From Euprymna scolopes (lineage: Eukaryota; Mollusca; Cephalopoda; Sepiida; Sepiolidae), in assembly GCA_024364805.1 (NCBI GenBank), contig CM044488.1, positions 34,724,799-34,777,278 on the forward strand: a stretch of 52,480 nucleotides of DNA, read 5' to 3'. Position 1 is the stretch's first letter. Each line of letters opens with the position of its first letter. The notes under the pieces are model-generated. The model was not told the DNA's origin and did no database searches. It saw only the letters and a program-made list of their open reading frames with translations. Positions 11,231 through 22,948 of the stretch are shown here, in pieces. The translations under genes were made by a program, and so were the position numbers.

Positions 11231-12431
11231 CGCTGAAGTTTATCCAACCGAAAGAGGATAAAGCAAAGAACATACAAAAGTTTGAAAGAAGATATAGAAA
11301 ATAAACAACTGACATTATTTTTAAATTGTAAATTTTCATTTCTTTTATTGAGCACTAAAAATATTATTTTAAACAATAACTTTTAATAACTTTTTAATAA
11401 ACAAAAACAAACTCACTTAAGAACTTTGATATATCCATAGTGAAACAAGTTGTTTGTTTACGTTTGGTCTTGTGATGATACTTTACTTCTGGTCACTTGG
11501 GATTAAGTTGTAAATCTCGATATGTAGGTACAGTCACTTTTATTAGTGGCGGTCCTTGATTTATGAGCATGACACCAACAAATTGTTAAAGAGGAGATAT
11601 TTCTCTACAAATTTTTTTCAATTGAATTTCTTTCATATTTCTTGAACTGAAGTTTTCAAGTTGGCTTTTTTTATGCAAAACAACTTAAAACCCTTTTTTA
11701 AGCTCACCATATTGATAAGCGACCTTTTTATTTAAAATGGTATTTTTTTAAATTTAGAGAATCACTTTAACACCCACCAAATTTGAAAAACACCAACTTT
11801 TTTTTTGTGTGTAAAAAAAAAAAAAAATAAATAAATAATAAAGTGGCGTTCACCAAAATTAGTCACATAACTTGAAGTTACCTGGAAAAAAAATTATTAA
11901 AGACACAAAAAAAAAGAATTATATCTATAAAGCAAAAAGATTAAATTTTATTTAAATCAAAACTTTATCAAAATAACCCAAAAAATGAGATGTTGCAAGT
12001 TGAAGTTAAGGGAAATTTAACTTTATTTACCAGCTTTCGCATCCTAAACTTGGCTAGTTTGGAATACTTAATGGTACTTGATTATATACATGTGTATAAT
12101 ATATTGTACTGTATTTTGTTACTAATTTTTAATGCCGTATTCCGGGGTTCTATATTAGTGGCCTAGTAAGGCCACAGGAGAGACAACCGAAGCAGCAAAA
12201 CTGAAGATACCTGCTAGGACACTATGTATACAAATGTAAGCAAATTTGGGCATATTTTATTGGTTGTAAAATATAGTTTCCTTTACTGTTTTTTTATAAT
12301 AATATAAAAATCAATTGTCAAACTTTTAACTATAGAAGAGTATAATCTTCAAAAAGCCTGCAAATTTTCATATAATTTTGTCCCATAGAACCATAGATTT
12401 CAATATTCAATTTGGCCACGAGTGATATATA
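11231..12431. other. No gene seen
   Basis: AT-rich sequence. It includes a short match to the pogo-like MITE at about 12090-12132 and a small perfect hairpin, GTGGCCT/AGGCCAC, at 12158-12175. No coding signal. Confidence 0.5.
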
Positions 12432-13345
12432 TCTATAAAAGTGAAAATGTCTGTCTGTCTGTGTACATTTCCCTACTAAACTACTGTCAATTTTCGGTCT
12501 ACAGACTCGAAATTTGACATACCGAGTACTGAGATTTGGGAAAATCTTTTTTATCAGTTTTCGGTCAGAGATTTGGCTGTTAAGGCGTCAAAGTTCAACG
12601 ATTTGACCTTTGAGAACTCTACCAAACTCGTCAGCCAATTTTAGGTCTAAACACTTGAAAATTTAGATATAGGTTCTTTGGACATGGATCAAACTTTATA
12701 ATTTTATTTGAGCCCAAAACAAATGTTAAGGGGTCAAAATTGGGGTCAAAGTTTAAAAAAAAAATGACCTTTGCGGTCTCTACCAAATTACTCAGCCAAT
12801 TTTTAGTCTAAATATTTATAATTTTACATAAAGTATATTCAGACATAGGGCAAGCTTTAATTAAAAATATACTGAATATACTTTATGTAAAATTATAAAT
12901 ATTTAGACTAAATATTTTTTGGCTGAAAATTTGACTGCCAAGGGGTCAAAGTTCAAAAGATTTTATATTCACGGTCTTTAGTAAACTATTAAGTCAATTT
13001 TGAGTCTAAACATTTGAAATTATAAAGGGTATTCAGACATGCAACAAGCTTTTTAATCAGTTTTTTGGCGATCGATTCTACTAAACTCCTCCACCAATTT
13101 TGGATCTAAACACTTGAAATTTTAGATGTAGGTTACTTGGACATGGGTCAAACATTTTAATTTGATTTGAGCCCCAAAAAATAAATGTTAAGGAGTCAGA
13201 ATTTTTTAAAATTTGACTTCTGCGGTCCTTACCAACTTTTCTTTATGGTAGTTAAGGAAGCCTATTATATAGAAGGCATTACCATACATATACACACTTT
13301 TTAATATATACATATGCACATAACTTTATGAACAGTACATAGGGC
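12432..13345 (+). mobile_element. Nonautonomous Helitron with internal repeats (3' end lost)
   Basis: It starts A|TCTATAAAAGTGAAAATG, the same start as the minus-strand copy ending at 45025. The body consists of related units of about 150 bp. Each has a TCTAAACACTTGAAAATTT-like phrase, a GGGGTCAAA phrase and a GACCTTTG phrase. The right side reaches ATGAACAGTACATAGGGCC, which in the other copy lies about 40 bp before the CTAA terminus. After that the sequence diverges, so the 3' end appears lost. It is noncoding. Confidence 0.7.
12802..12912. repeat. Perfect inverted repeat, 41-bp arms
   Basis: Arms 12802-12842 and 12872-12912 are exact reverse complements with a 29-base spacer. They lie inside the Helitron at 12432. 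The arm sequence is the Helitron's own internal repeat (TAGTCTAAATATTTATAA...), present once in each orientation. Confidence 0.95.
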
Positions 13346-13610
13346 CCGAGCAAATATATCACCCTTTTTGGCAATTTTACAAGTTGCAAATCTCAGCAAC
13401 TTGATCAGAATTTAACAAATGATGGCTCATTGGAAAGGTAATGACCTAAATTGTGTAGTGGGGTATGTGACATTCGCCATTCAGGTCACACATTAAGAGG
13501 ATCACTCATTATCCAGAACCTATTTTTTGCACTTTTTTACAGCGATAAAATGTTTCAAACATTGTCATTTGTTTTCCTAGTTTTGCCTATGAATTAAAAA
13601 AATATCTATT

Positions 13611-13926
13611 TTCCCAAAACCTCTGGCCTTGAAAGAAGGGAAGACTAAAACTTGCTGCTACGGTTTCAAATGAAATAACAGCAAAGGGGAGACATGATTC
13701 CAAATATTTCTCATATGTTAATCTCCTCTCTTTGGTTTTCATACATTTCAGTGTGTAAGGATTATTTGATACTGAAGATATTCATAATCGTACCCTATTT
13801 CCAAAAGAAGGGAGATATAACATATGAGAAATATTTGGAATCAAGTCTCCCCTTTCTGCTATTTCAGATCATTTGAAACCATAGCAGCATGTTTTAGTCT
13901 CCCCTCCATCAAGGCCAGAGGTTTGA
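13611..13926. mobile_element. Fold-back element, arms of about 115 bp
   Basis: The left arm (about 13611-13730) and right arm (about 13810-13926) are inverted copies with a few mismatches. Shared landmarks are CCTCTGGCCTTG at the outer edge, GGTTTCAAATGA in the middle and CCAAATATTTCTCATATGTT at the inner edge. The loop is about 80 bp. There is no open frame that looks coding. It has the form of a MITE or fold-back transposon. A G-run sits at the right edge. Confidence 0.75.
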
Positions 13927-14188
13927 GGGGGGGGGGGGGAACACACATACACATGTGCTTAAATATTTACATTTCTACATTTTTTTTCAATCAATCACCA
14001 TCCATATAAAAGATGCTCCCACACATGACCGACCAGAGTCATCAATTTAACAAGTAAACAAGTCAAAACAGAGCAAATCAACAAAGATAATAGCTTTATA
14101 ATAAAGATGAATAAAATGAAAATATTGTGAACCATTTAATCAGCTTTGTCTAGTTGTCATTATGTTGATCATAGCCGACACGTACGAT

Positions 14189-14388
14189 AATTTGATTTGA
14201 GCCCGAAACAAATGTTATGGGGTCATAATAGGGGTCAAAATTTTGAAACATTTGACCTCTGCTGTCTCTACCAAATTACTCAGACAATTTCTGGTGTAAA
14301 CATTTGAAATTTTACATAGAGAGTATTCAGAGATAGAGCAAACATTTTAATTGGTTTGGGTCGAAAATTTGAGCTACAAATATATAAA
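14189..14388 (+). mobile_element. Internal fragment of the 12432-type Helitron
   Basis: GATTTGAGCCCGAAACAAATG, the paired GGGGTCA phrases, GACCTCTGCTGTCTCTACCA and CAGACAATTTCTGGTGTAAAC match the repeat units of the elements at 12432 and 44249. No termini are present. It directly precedes the Helitron at 14389. Confidence 0.6.
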
Positions 14389-14769
14389 TCTATGTTTGCA
14401 TGTTTTCATGTTTGCCTAAAACTTTCGACAGAGGCGATGGATTTTCACAAGATCAGTATCGTTTTGAAGTTCGACCCTTCAGACGACAAATACTGAAAAA
14501 TTGGCTAAAAACATTTTCTTCACCCTCAACTGGGCACTTTTCTACAGGGAGGGATCGCTTTTTTTTGCCGATATTTTCGAAAGTCATTCCCTCTTTTCGA
14601 TTGTCTAACCTTAATTTAAAACGTCACTTCCGGTTTTGGTGGTGGTCATAACAGCAAAGATATCACGTTTTCACATTCTTTTCCTCTTTCGCGATACGGG
14701 TTCGAGCCTGCCTTCCACTTTTTTTTTGCTCAATACACACCTCCAAACAACGCCGGGCACCCATGCTAG
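14389..14769 (+). mobile_element. Nonautonomous Helitron, 381 bp
   Basis: It starts A|TCTATGTTTGC and ends ATGCTAG|T, with the hairpin-like ACGCCGGGCACCC just before the end. These are the TC...CTRR ends and A/T target typical of Helitrons. The body matches 5135-5544 (CCTAAAACTTTCGACAGAGG, CGACCCTTCAGACG). A tRNA-like B box, GGGTTCGAGCCTG, lies at about 14698. It encodes no protein. Confidence 0.75.
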
Positions 14770-14773
14770 TATA

Positions 14774-15312
14774 TCTATAAAAATGAGAATGTGTATGTGA
14801 GGATACTTCTCAACCTATGCACTTTAGGAATTTTTGATCTACAGACTTGAAATTTGGTATATAGGATATTCAGACATGTGGAAAACTTTAACCAGTTTTC
14901 ATTTGGAAAAAAAGGGGTCAAAATTGAAAAACTGGTACGTGGGGCGGGGGTGATTCGATTTTTATTCGTTTCCAACTGTTTTATGACTGTGCATGTTTTG
15001 TTTGAAAACACTTTAAGATCATGTTAAGTTAGTCTAATGGTTATCATACTTGACTCACTGTCTTTAGGTTTTAGTTTTAATCTCAGTTCGAGTATTTTTT
15101 TAAACTAAGTGAACTGTTTAGCAAAAGCATAATACTTGTATGCACATGTTTCAGTTTCTTTCCGATTTTTACTTCATTTGTTTTTGTTTTGTTTTTTTAA
15201 GGAATTTAACATTACATTTAATACAATATTTCTGTTTATAATAATAATTCTACATGAATTAAAATATATTTATGCATATTTTACGACCAGGCAACGCCAA
15301 GCAGACTGCTAG
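14774..15312 (+). mobile_element. Nonautonomous Helitron, 539 bp
   Basis: It starts A|TCTATAAAAATGAG only four bases after the previous element ends. It closes with CAGGCAACGCCAAGCAGACT and GCTAG|T. The first 180 bp resemble the 12432-type 5' end (CTACAGACTTGAAATTTGG). A tRNA-like stretch follows, with an A-box TAGTCTAATGG at 15030-15040 and a B-box-like AGTTTTAATCTC at 15073-15084. It is noncoding. Confidence 0.65.
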
Positions 15313-16180
15313 TTTTAAATATTTTTATCAATTAATTTGGAAGTAAAAAGGGAAACTTAAATCATAACGAATTTAGAATGTTGGTAAACATATTATTAAA
15401 AAATATTTAAATTTGAGAAAAATCATCCAAAGTGTTTTCAATCTAGCATTAAGTTTGGCAATGTTAGAAATGTATAATTTTCTCAATTGTCATAAATAGG
15501 ATTTTTAGCATTTAAAATGGAAGTTGGTGGAGGTGAGTGTTGCCTTATCACAGTTAAAATAACTGTCATTTTTTCATTTAAAAGCCCCTAAAAATGTAAA
15601 TTTGAATGAATAATGTGGTTCTGTTTACATTAAGTTGATGTGAAACACGGAGCTCCTTCTGCATTTGAACACTACATGCAACCACATCACCATATTTTGC
15701 CAGTACAAATGACAAATGTTTAAAGAATTTAATCTACTTGCACAGAACCAAACTCCTGTTTCTTCTACAAACTTTGGTTTTGTGCAAGTTGAATGAATTT
15801 CCCATCTACTAACGTTTTTTATGTTCGTTAATAAGTTTTTAAAGAAAACAGTCTAGAAATTAATATTTTCTGTTGGCTTTACATACAGCATATCAAACTC
15901 ATTTGGGCCATTTTTATTCAAAGATCTATAGTGGCGAATCAGCTGAAACAATTTTTTTTTAATCGGACTTCCTATTCTGGGTTTAAAAAAAAAAAATTAG
16001 ACAAGCAAGTTTAGTGGGTGAAAATGGGTAAATATAGACAAATTCCCTGCAATTTCTGATAAATCATTTATTTTTTTTGGTTACTTTGATAAAATTTGGA
16101 TGTAAACAATTTTATCATTTCTCTTTATAAATGTACAATTCGTTTTCTTGTGTCAATTAGTTTTTTCCCCAGCTTTTTCA
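15313..16180. other. No gene seen
   Basis: AT-rich sequence with no recognised repeat or coding signal. Confidence 0.5.
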
Positions 16181-16443
16181 AGTTAAATTCAAGAATCCTA
16201 GTGAAAGAACTAACCTGCAAAATTCTCCCATCAGCCTCCTCCTGCTGTTTGCTAACATCTCTATCATGAATGAATCTAGTCCATCACTTCGTTAATGTGA
16301 CTTCTGATCAAGAGTATGGATTTAGGCATGTACTAATGATAATATCTTAATCATCTTTGAAAGTATATATCATACATTAAACAAGCAAGTGAAGCTAGGG
16401 CAGTAATGATGTATTCAAAGCTTTTGACAAGGCCTATCATGGT
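16181..16443 (+). mobile_element. LINE family A, RT part left of a nested insertion
   Basis: Degenerate reading gives FKNPSERTN, then a TSDQEYGFRHV-like phrase and VFKAFDKAYH. These parallel FKNSDERTD, the YGFR region and KAFDRVWH in the copy at 21396-22948. The homology breaks off in the middle of the RT at about 16443, where a different LINE begins, and resumes at 17441. Confidence 0.7.
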
Positions 16444-17440
16444 CCTGTCGGTAAAGCATTAGAACCTCCCCCCCCCTATCATAAAGAATAAGTCTCTCAA
16501 TGCAGCCACCTGCTGACCGTGAAGAAAAACTAAGCAAAAGATTAGTAAAAGTAGCATGAATATATAGTTCCAAAATTACTGTTATTGTTTTGGCTCTTGA
16601 CCTAATCAATAAAATTAAACAAAAAACATCATATTCACAGCCTCTTTAACTACCTGAAAAGCACTAAAGAAAAATACAAAAAAATAAAACTCCTAACCAT
16701 TTAAGCCCTAAACAAAATGCATCAGCTCTCAAATAATAAAGAGATAATTTTATTGGATACATTCATATTGAACTAAATGGAAATGACAGAGCTGACCAAG
16801 AAGCAAAAGGAGCAGAAAAGAAAAAAAGTCTCCAACCAAATATCATATACAGATCACAAGCTTCAAATGATCACCAACAAATGACAAGAGAAATGGAATC
16901 TATGTATAAACAACAAACTACAAAATATTCAACCAATCATTGGAGAATGGCAGAATAAAAACCTCAACAGAAAAGAAGTCATACTGAATCATTTACACAT
17001 AAGCCACTCACATAGAACATGCTTGTATTTACTGGAAGGCACCAAACTCCCAGTATGCAAGCATATATAACTATCATGAGTCTAATCTTAAAGATCACTT
17101 TAACAAAATAGAACCATTTAAAATAGACTTTCTAAAAGAAATATACTTATCCATCAAAATATAAACCAACCTCCTAAACTCAGTGCACACAATAGAACAA
17201 CAAAACCATAATATAGAACCAGAACAACCAAACCAAGAACATAATGACTGACACTAAATCGAATAAACCACAACAAATAGTATACTACCCACCAACAGAT
17301 AGAGCATTAAGACAACCAATTCACTCAACAAACTAAAGATGTTAGAACTCTATAACATACCAAACAACTTCCCACAAAATCTGCATGACTTTAAATGATC
17401 ATAAAATGGCTGATAAGTGGTTAAACAAACAAACAAACAA
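16444..17440 (+). mobile_element. LINE family B 3' end (RNase H), nested
   Basis: Translated phrases IELNGNDRADQEAKG and QPIIGEWQN-like sequence, then HLHISHSHRTCLYLLEG, are typical of the RNase H and following zinc-knuckle region of Jockey-type LINEs. A noncoding 3' region ends ATGGCTGATAAGTGGTTAAA plus a (CAAA)n tail at about 17424-17442. Frame breaks are numerous. The copy is flanked by near-identical 15-base sequences, AAGGCCTATCATGGT at 16429-16443 and AAGGCCTGTCATAGT at 17441-17455. This fits a target-site duplication inside family A. Confidence 0.7.
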
Positions 17441-18376
17441 AAGGCCTGTCATAGTTTTAAGAAAATTTGTGCAATATTATTGGAGAAATTTTGAATGTAA
17501 TTGCTCCTTCTTGGCTAAAAGAAAAATTCAGGTTGTCTTTGATGGCTGTACATCTAAACATGGCATTAATGCAGGTGTGCCCCAGGGGTTGATCTTTGAA
17601 CTTTTATTATTTCTGATTTTCATAAACGACCTTCCTGATTCAATAGTGTCCAAGATGGATATATTTGCTTATGACATCATGCTCTCTTTTCGACGTGGGC
17701 AAAACGAACGCAATGGTTGAAATCTTGGTAAATGATCTCTGGTCTCTTAGTACCCTACCTAAGAATCTAAAATTCAAACTCCTTGGCCTTACATTCACAT
17801 GTAATACGAGTTGGAATTAATACATAGAACATGTTGAAGTTGGTGTAAGAAAGGTGGGCTCCCTCCTATATGCTAGAAAACTTCTTCCACCTGCCATTAT
17901 CTGCTTATGTATAAAGTATTGTTATATCTGGCCTGGTGCATAAACTACTAGTCTCTGTTTTAGACAAATTCTAAAAAAGAGCTTTTAATTCCAGCCCTTG
18001 TTCCATCGCCACAATGTTGTGTCCTTGTAATTGTTTTGCAAGGAATGTGCTCCAATGAACTTGCTGCACTTGTGCTATGTAAATACCTCCCCTCCCCAAT
18101 AAACTCCAAAATCGGTTATATCTCACATCTTCACTGTAAAAGTCTTTCTATGTTGATAGTTTCTTGCTCAAACTGCTAGCGTTTGGAATTTCCTCCCTGC
18201 TTTCTATTTCCCTGATTGTATCAAGATACAGAAATTAAAATATAACGTGAACAAACATCTTACTGTATAACTCCTCACTTGGAATGCTCCTATAAATATG
18301 TCCCTTAATTCACCATAGCCCTTTACATCTCGGTAGTAATGTGTCTTGTGTAAGGTGAATTACAAAAAAAGTTACT
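17441..18376 (+). mobile_element. LINE family A, RT part right of the nested insertion
   Basis: Homology resumes at the HDGLLRKI region of the RT. It then reads GINAGVPQGLIFELLLFLIFINDLPD, with FAYD in place of the catalytic FADD box, so the reverse transcriptase is dead. The C-terminal part and a 3' tail GTAAGGTGAATTACAAAAAA end at about 18376. The longest frame is 17385-17720. Later parts are scattered over frames. Confidence 0.8.
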
Positions 18377-19502
18377 ACTTCAAACTACGGGCGATTCACT
18401 TTTTTTTTTTTTTTTGTTGATGTTTTTGACTTGGACACAATATAGTGCACATTATGTATATTAAAACAATTCTATCTTAAAGAAAAGAGGTCACTCATGA
18501 ACATTAAACTGTTATGATTAAATACAACAAAATTAGTCTTGTTTACAAGCAATACTAATAATTCAGCCAACTGCTTTGTATTTAGTTGACTGTACATAGG
18601 ATTCTCTCTCTTAATCTTCCAAAGCAAAGGAATACACATAGATATTAAAATACAATGCATATATCATTACTTAACATTTTTATGCGATTTTAATGACCTA
18701 CAAATATTATTTGTTATAAGTTGTACTTTTAATTATTCAATTGAAATAATTCAGAAAAAAATATATCGGTAATATTTGTTTTTCTTTTGCAAAGTCTTTG
18801 TTGCATGACCTTACATAAATAAAAACGTTACATTAACTAAAGATCCACTGTATGAACTATGCCGTGGAACAATTTTTATTTATTTTTATTTTTTTGTAAT
18901 TACTGAACCACAGAATGATTGATGAGAAACAAAGTCTGCTTTCATAAAATAACTTACCGATCCATTGTGTCAATGTTGGTATATTACTGTTTTTAAACAA
19001 TTGTGAAGGTGAATAGATATTTAAAAGTACATTCATTTACTGTTCATGGAACATGTGAAGAGAATCTTTCACCTATGCTTCAAGTGAATTCTCAGTTAGT
19101 GGCCTTTTATATATTTCCTTTTGTTTATTTATATCATCTTGCTATACTTTTGTGCTGATTCTATTATTACTACTCCATCTAATCCATTATTCCCACAAAT
19201 TTTGAGTGTCAATCATACAAGGTGCTCAGAGTTTTAGTATTTCATTTTCAATAATAAACAAAGCGTGTGGTTCATTTGCAATCATAACTATTTGAATAAT
19301 GCAAACAAATACAAGTTTTGATTAATTTTATATGAAAACTAATAAGTGTACTTTTAGATATTCATGTACTGATTTTGTCAATTTGGAGTCCAACTTTTGG
19401 TGAATTTTAAGAATTAAGATTTTTATTTGCCCACTCAAGAACGCTGCTCACCTTATAATAATGGTTGATATTGTAAACTTCCAAACTCAACTGTTGTTAC
19501 TT
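18377..19502. other. No gene seen
   Basis: AT-rich sequence with a T-tract at about 18401-18415. Short frames look like chance. No shared repeat was recognised. Confidence 0.5.
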
Positions 19503-19975
19503 AAAACAATGAGATAATATTAAAGAGTTGATTAGGTAGCTGATTGGATCATATCCGGCAGTGAAGTATGACCCTACATGGAAATTCTATAGTAAGCCTC
19601 ACTCTCTCTTAAAGTTCATTACGATCTATGCAGCTCCTATTGCGCATAGGTAGAAAACATTCTACCAATTTAACTGTCATATCAGCTGCAAATAAACAAC
19701 AAGAAACCATTGTTAAAATACAGCCGAAAGTAGGTATATCGAGATGACCAAAAAACTCATTGAGTCACAGAAATTAGGAATTTGAGATTTCTGGAAAATT
19801 TAATGGTGTGTTGAATGATCGGCAATCAATAATTCCTCTACTATCTAACCATCTTGATATCGTTTGCACAGCAACAGATAAGTCTCAATCACTTGCTCAA
19901 TCACTTTGCATTTAACTCCACCTTGAACTCTACAAACCACTCTTTTCCTGTTCAAGAGAGGATAATGGCTGCAAA
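19503..19975 (+). mobile_element. LINE family A fragment (linker region)
   Basis: Nucleotide and translated similarity to 4220-4760. It has AAAACAATGAGATAATATTA, a FYSKPHS-like phrase, CACAGAAATTAGGAA and TTTCTGGAAAATT in the same order. Both ends are truncated, and stops and frame changes are frequent. The right limit is approximate. Confidence 0.65.
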
Positions 19976-20259
19976 GATCAAGGCTTGATGACAATGCTTT
20001 TAAGATGAGTGGTCTCAGCAAGAACAAGTGCGGGTTCTGCCGCACAGTAGTATGATCACTTGACATCCATTATAATGTTCTGCTTTACAATGCAACACAA
20101 TGAAGTGTGTAAATATCTTCATTGTGTTGCATCTGTAAAAAAAAAAAAAAAAATCAATAATCAGTGTCGCAGCAAATCATGGGAACATGTACCAGAAAGA
20201 ACTGTTGGAAATAAGTTGTACATCATCCACTATGACTATGGAATTTCAACAGCTACAAG
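19976..20259 (+). mobile_element. LINE family D relic, part 1
   Basis: The reading frame at 20060-20305 gives QHNEVCKYLHC and, after an A-run, SWEHVPERTVGN and YDYGISTATRK. This pattern (RHNEV...LH...C, WYEHxPE, then a WDxxIxT block) is familiar from the C-terminal end of several animal LINE ORFs. I cannot name the clade. The domain stops at about 20259, exactly where the inverted LINE A segment begins, and seems to resume at 22949. The 16-bp inverted repeat at 20090-20105/20117-20132 lies in this coding segment. Confidence 0.5.
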
Positions 20260-21395
20260 GAAAGTCAGGGAGAGAGTGGTGTGCCGAGTCCAGTGTGGAG
20301 TTTAAGGCACACCGACTGGCAAGCAGATTAGCCTTGTCAGTTGCCGTGCAAGCAACCTCATGATTGTTTGCTAGTGGGGAATCATTGACTGCCCATTATT
20401 TACTAAGCTGTTGTAGATTTTCCAAAAATCACAGGTTCCTAATTTCTGTGCTTCAATGCGTTTTCTGGTGGTTTCAGAGTAATCTTAGCTGTCGCTATCA
20501 CTCTCTTACAATTATTTCTAGCTTCTATATACTTGTTTGTTTGAGCTGGACTTATGTCGGTTGAATCTACGGAACGCATGCTGCACAAGCAGAAGTAAAC
20601 CATTGGGTAGAGTGGGGCTTGCTATAGAATTTCTGTGCAGGAACATGTGCTTCAATTGCAGTTTTGAACCATTCAGTGGTCTCATTTGCACACTGTTCCG
20701 CTGGAAGAGAAAAGATATTTTGCCATGGGGCATCTATGAGATCCCTGATGGCTTCCCAGTCAGCCTTTTTGTAATACCTCATTGTTTTGAGTAGTGGGTC
20801 TTCAGTTTTAGGGCGAGAATTTAGGGTGATTTCTACCATTATCATAGCATGATCAGCATTCCCAAGTGGGCTGTGGGCATTTGTTGTACAATCATCAGGA
20901 ACCGTTGTCAGAAAGAGATCTAGAAGTGAGGCATGTTGATCTTGCTGGTCTAAGAAACGTAACCGTCTGAGATAGGGAATGAGATATAGAGAAGCTATGT
21001 GTTGTGCTACCAGCTACGTCTGTGTAATTAGAGAATCCTAGCCAGTTACTGTGGTGGACATTGAAGTCACCAAATACATGTGCGCTAGTATCAAGGGAGA
21101 GTGCTATATCTATGCTGTCAGAGACTTTGTTTATTAGGGTACAGTCCTGGGTTGAGGGAGAGCGGTAGAGAAAATACAAGTAGCTTATATTATGTTGCAT
21201 ATTTAGTCTGGAGCACATAAAGACCTGGTCGTCTGATTCTAGTTTTATTTCTGTAGTCAGGGAGAGGGTGTTACGAATATAGACTCCAAGCCCATGCATA
21301 TGTCTGTCTGAGTCCTTATGGCAGAGTGGGAGATAACCAGGCATATTAAAGTGGTTAGAGGGAATGAAGGAGTGAAGGTTAGTTATAAAAAACCT
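20260..21395 (-). mobile_element. LINE family A, inverted 5' segment (endonuclease)
   Basis: Minus-strand translation (21557-20895 and 20845-20567) gives the APE-type endonuclease: IPSNHFNMPGYLPL, HGLGVYIRNT, SDDQVFMCSRL, then the catalytic-type VFGDFNVHHSNWLGF and THSFSISHS. The linker follows (NAHSPLGNADH, EWFKTAIEAHVPAQ) and runs on to a segment matching 4660-4790. The frame breaks near 20900. The first part of the endonuclease is absent. The orientation is opposite to the RT that follows at 21396, the arrangement produced by twin priming. Confidence 0.85.
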
Positions 21396-22948
21396 AGACC
21401 CCTCAAAAGCATGTGGACCAGATCTCATCCCGGCTGTGCTATTAAAAAAATGCTTTGCCGAGGTTGCTCCAGTTCTCTCCAAACTTAACAATAAATGCCT
21501 CAACGAATCTTGCTTTCCTGACTGCTGGAAAACTGCTTCTGTGGTACCAGTTTTCAAGAATTCTGATGAAAGAACTGACCCATTAAATTATCGCTCCATT
21601 AGCTTCCTCCCGCTTTCGCCAAAATATTTGAGTCCTTAGTTAATCAAGCCCTAATCCAGCACCTAACAGCTGCTAAACTCCTGACTGACAAACTATGGAT
21701 TCAGGCAAGCCCGTTCAACAGCAGATATCTTAACTGTAGTCTCTGAACGTATATACCATTCACTGGACAAAACAGGGCAGGGTAGAGCGGTAGCCCTTGA
21801 TATATCTAAGGCTTTTGACAGGGTATGGCACGATGGTCTTCTAAGGAAAATTAGATCATATAGAATCACTGGAAAAATACATAATGTAATTAAATCCTTC
21901 TTAAGAGAAAAATCCAAGTTGTCCTCGATGGTCGTACATCTAAACAATATGACATAAATGCAGGAGTACCTCAGGGGTCTATCCTTGGACCTCTATTATT
22001 CCTGATATTCATAAATGACCTCCCTGATAAAATTGTTTCTGAGATGGGTATATTTGCTGATGACACCATTCTCTATAACAGATATGAGGGGAAAACAAAT
22101 GAACACATATCCAAGGAAATGGCAGAAACACTAGAGGATGACCTCCAATCAGTAGTGGAATGGGGACAAAAATGGATGGTCACATTCAATGCTGCTAAGA
22201 CTAAGCTTGTTTCCTTTAATAACTACAAGAAACATTCTTTTCCACCAATAGCAATGGCCAAGAACACATTGCCTGAAAGTACCTCTTTTAAACGTTTACA
22301 GGGAATATGAACTGGAATAGATACATTGAGAGCATTGCCAAGACTGCTGCAAAGAAGGTTGGCTCCCTCTACCATGCTAGAAAACTACTTACGCCTGAAA
22401 GTATCCTGTACCTCTATAAGGCCACCATTCGCCTATGTATGGAGTACTGTTGTCACATCTGGGCTGGTGCATCTGCTGCTTATCTCTCACTCCTGGACAG
22501 GGTTCAAAAGAGAGTCGCCAACCTGATAGGTCCTGAACTGTCATCGAGGCTTCAGCCTCTGTCCCATCGACGAGATATTGCATCTCTCTGTCTGTTCTAC
22601 AAATATTTTAATGGTGAATGCTCTGACGAACTGCAAACACTTGTACCTCCTCGACGTAACTACCCCCGACAAACCCGTCAAGCCACTAAGTCTCACCCCT
22701 TTACAGTAGAGATCCCTAGGTGCAAGAAAGCCTTTTACTCCAATAGTTTTTTCCCCAGAACTGCAGGTCTTTGGAACTCCCTTCCGAGATTCTGCTTTCC
22801 TAAATGTACTGATATGCAGAAGTTCAAGTGTAATGTGAACAAACATCTTTCTACTCATTCCCCTTCATAATGTCCCTGATAGTAACCCCCTGCTTCAAAG
22901 TGGCACTGCGCCTTGTTTAGGGTGAAAATTGAATTAAAAAAAAAAAAA
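21396..22948 (+). mobile_element. LINE family A, reverse transcriptase and 3' end
   Basis: This begins at LDPSKACGPDLIPA and runs through the RT. Visible motifs are SVVPVFKNSDERTDPLNYRS, then KAFDRVWHDGLL in another frame, AGVPQGSILGPLLFL and FADDT (catalytic box, residues at 22053-22067). The C-terminal region (22307-22870) has AKTAAKKVGSLYHARKLL, MEYCCHIWAG and FPRTAGLWNSLP. The 3' tail is GTTTAGGGTGAAAATTG plus an A-run. Four or so frame changes make it inactive, but it is the best preserved copy in the window. A CR1/Jockey-group LINE is my assignment. Confidence 0.9.

Noticed and set aside
12432-13345. Satellite DNA array
   Set aside because: The internal units look like a satellite, but the TC start, shared ends and the complete copy at 44249 show a bounded transposable element.
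20090-20132. 16-bp perfect inverted repeat with an 11-base loop
   Set aside because: It encodes QHNEVCKYLHCVA of the LINE D relic, and both arms fit the protein pattern. Chance within coding sequence is the simpler reading.
20537-20794. Plus-strand open frame of 85 codons
   Set aside because: It is the antisense of the inverted LINE A linker segment. The minus strand carries the recognisable protein motifs.
22389-22858. Minus-strand open frames
   Set aside because: Antisense of the LINE A RT C-terminal region, with no independent motif.
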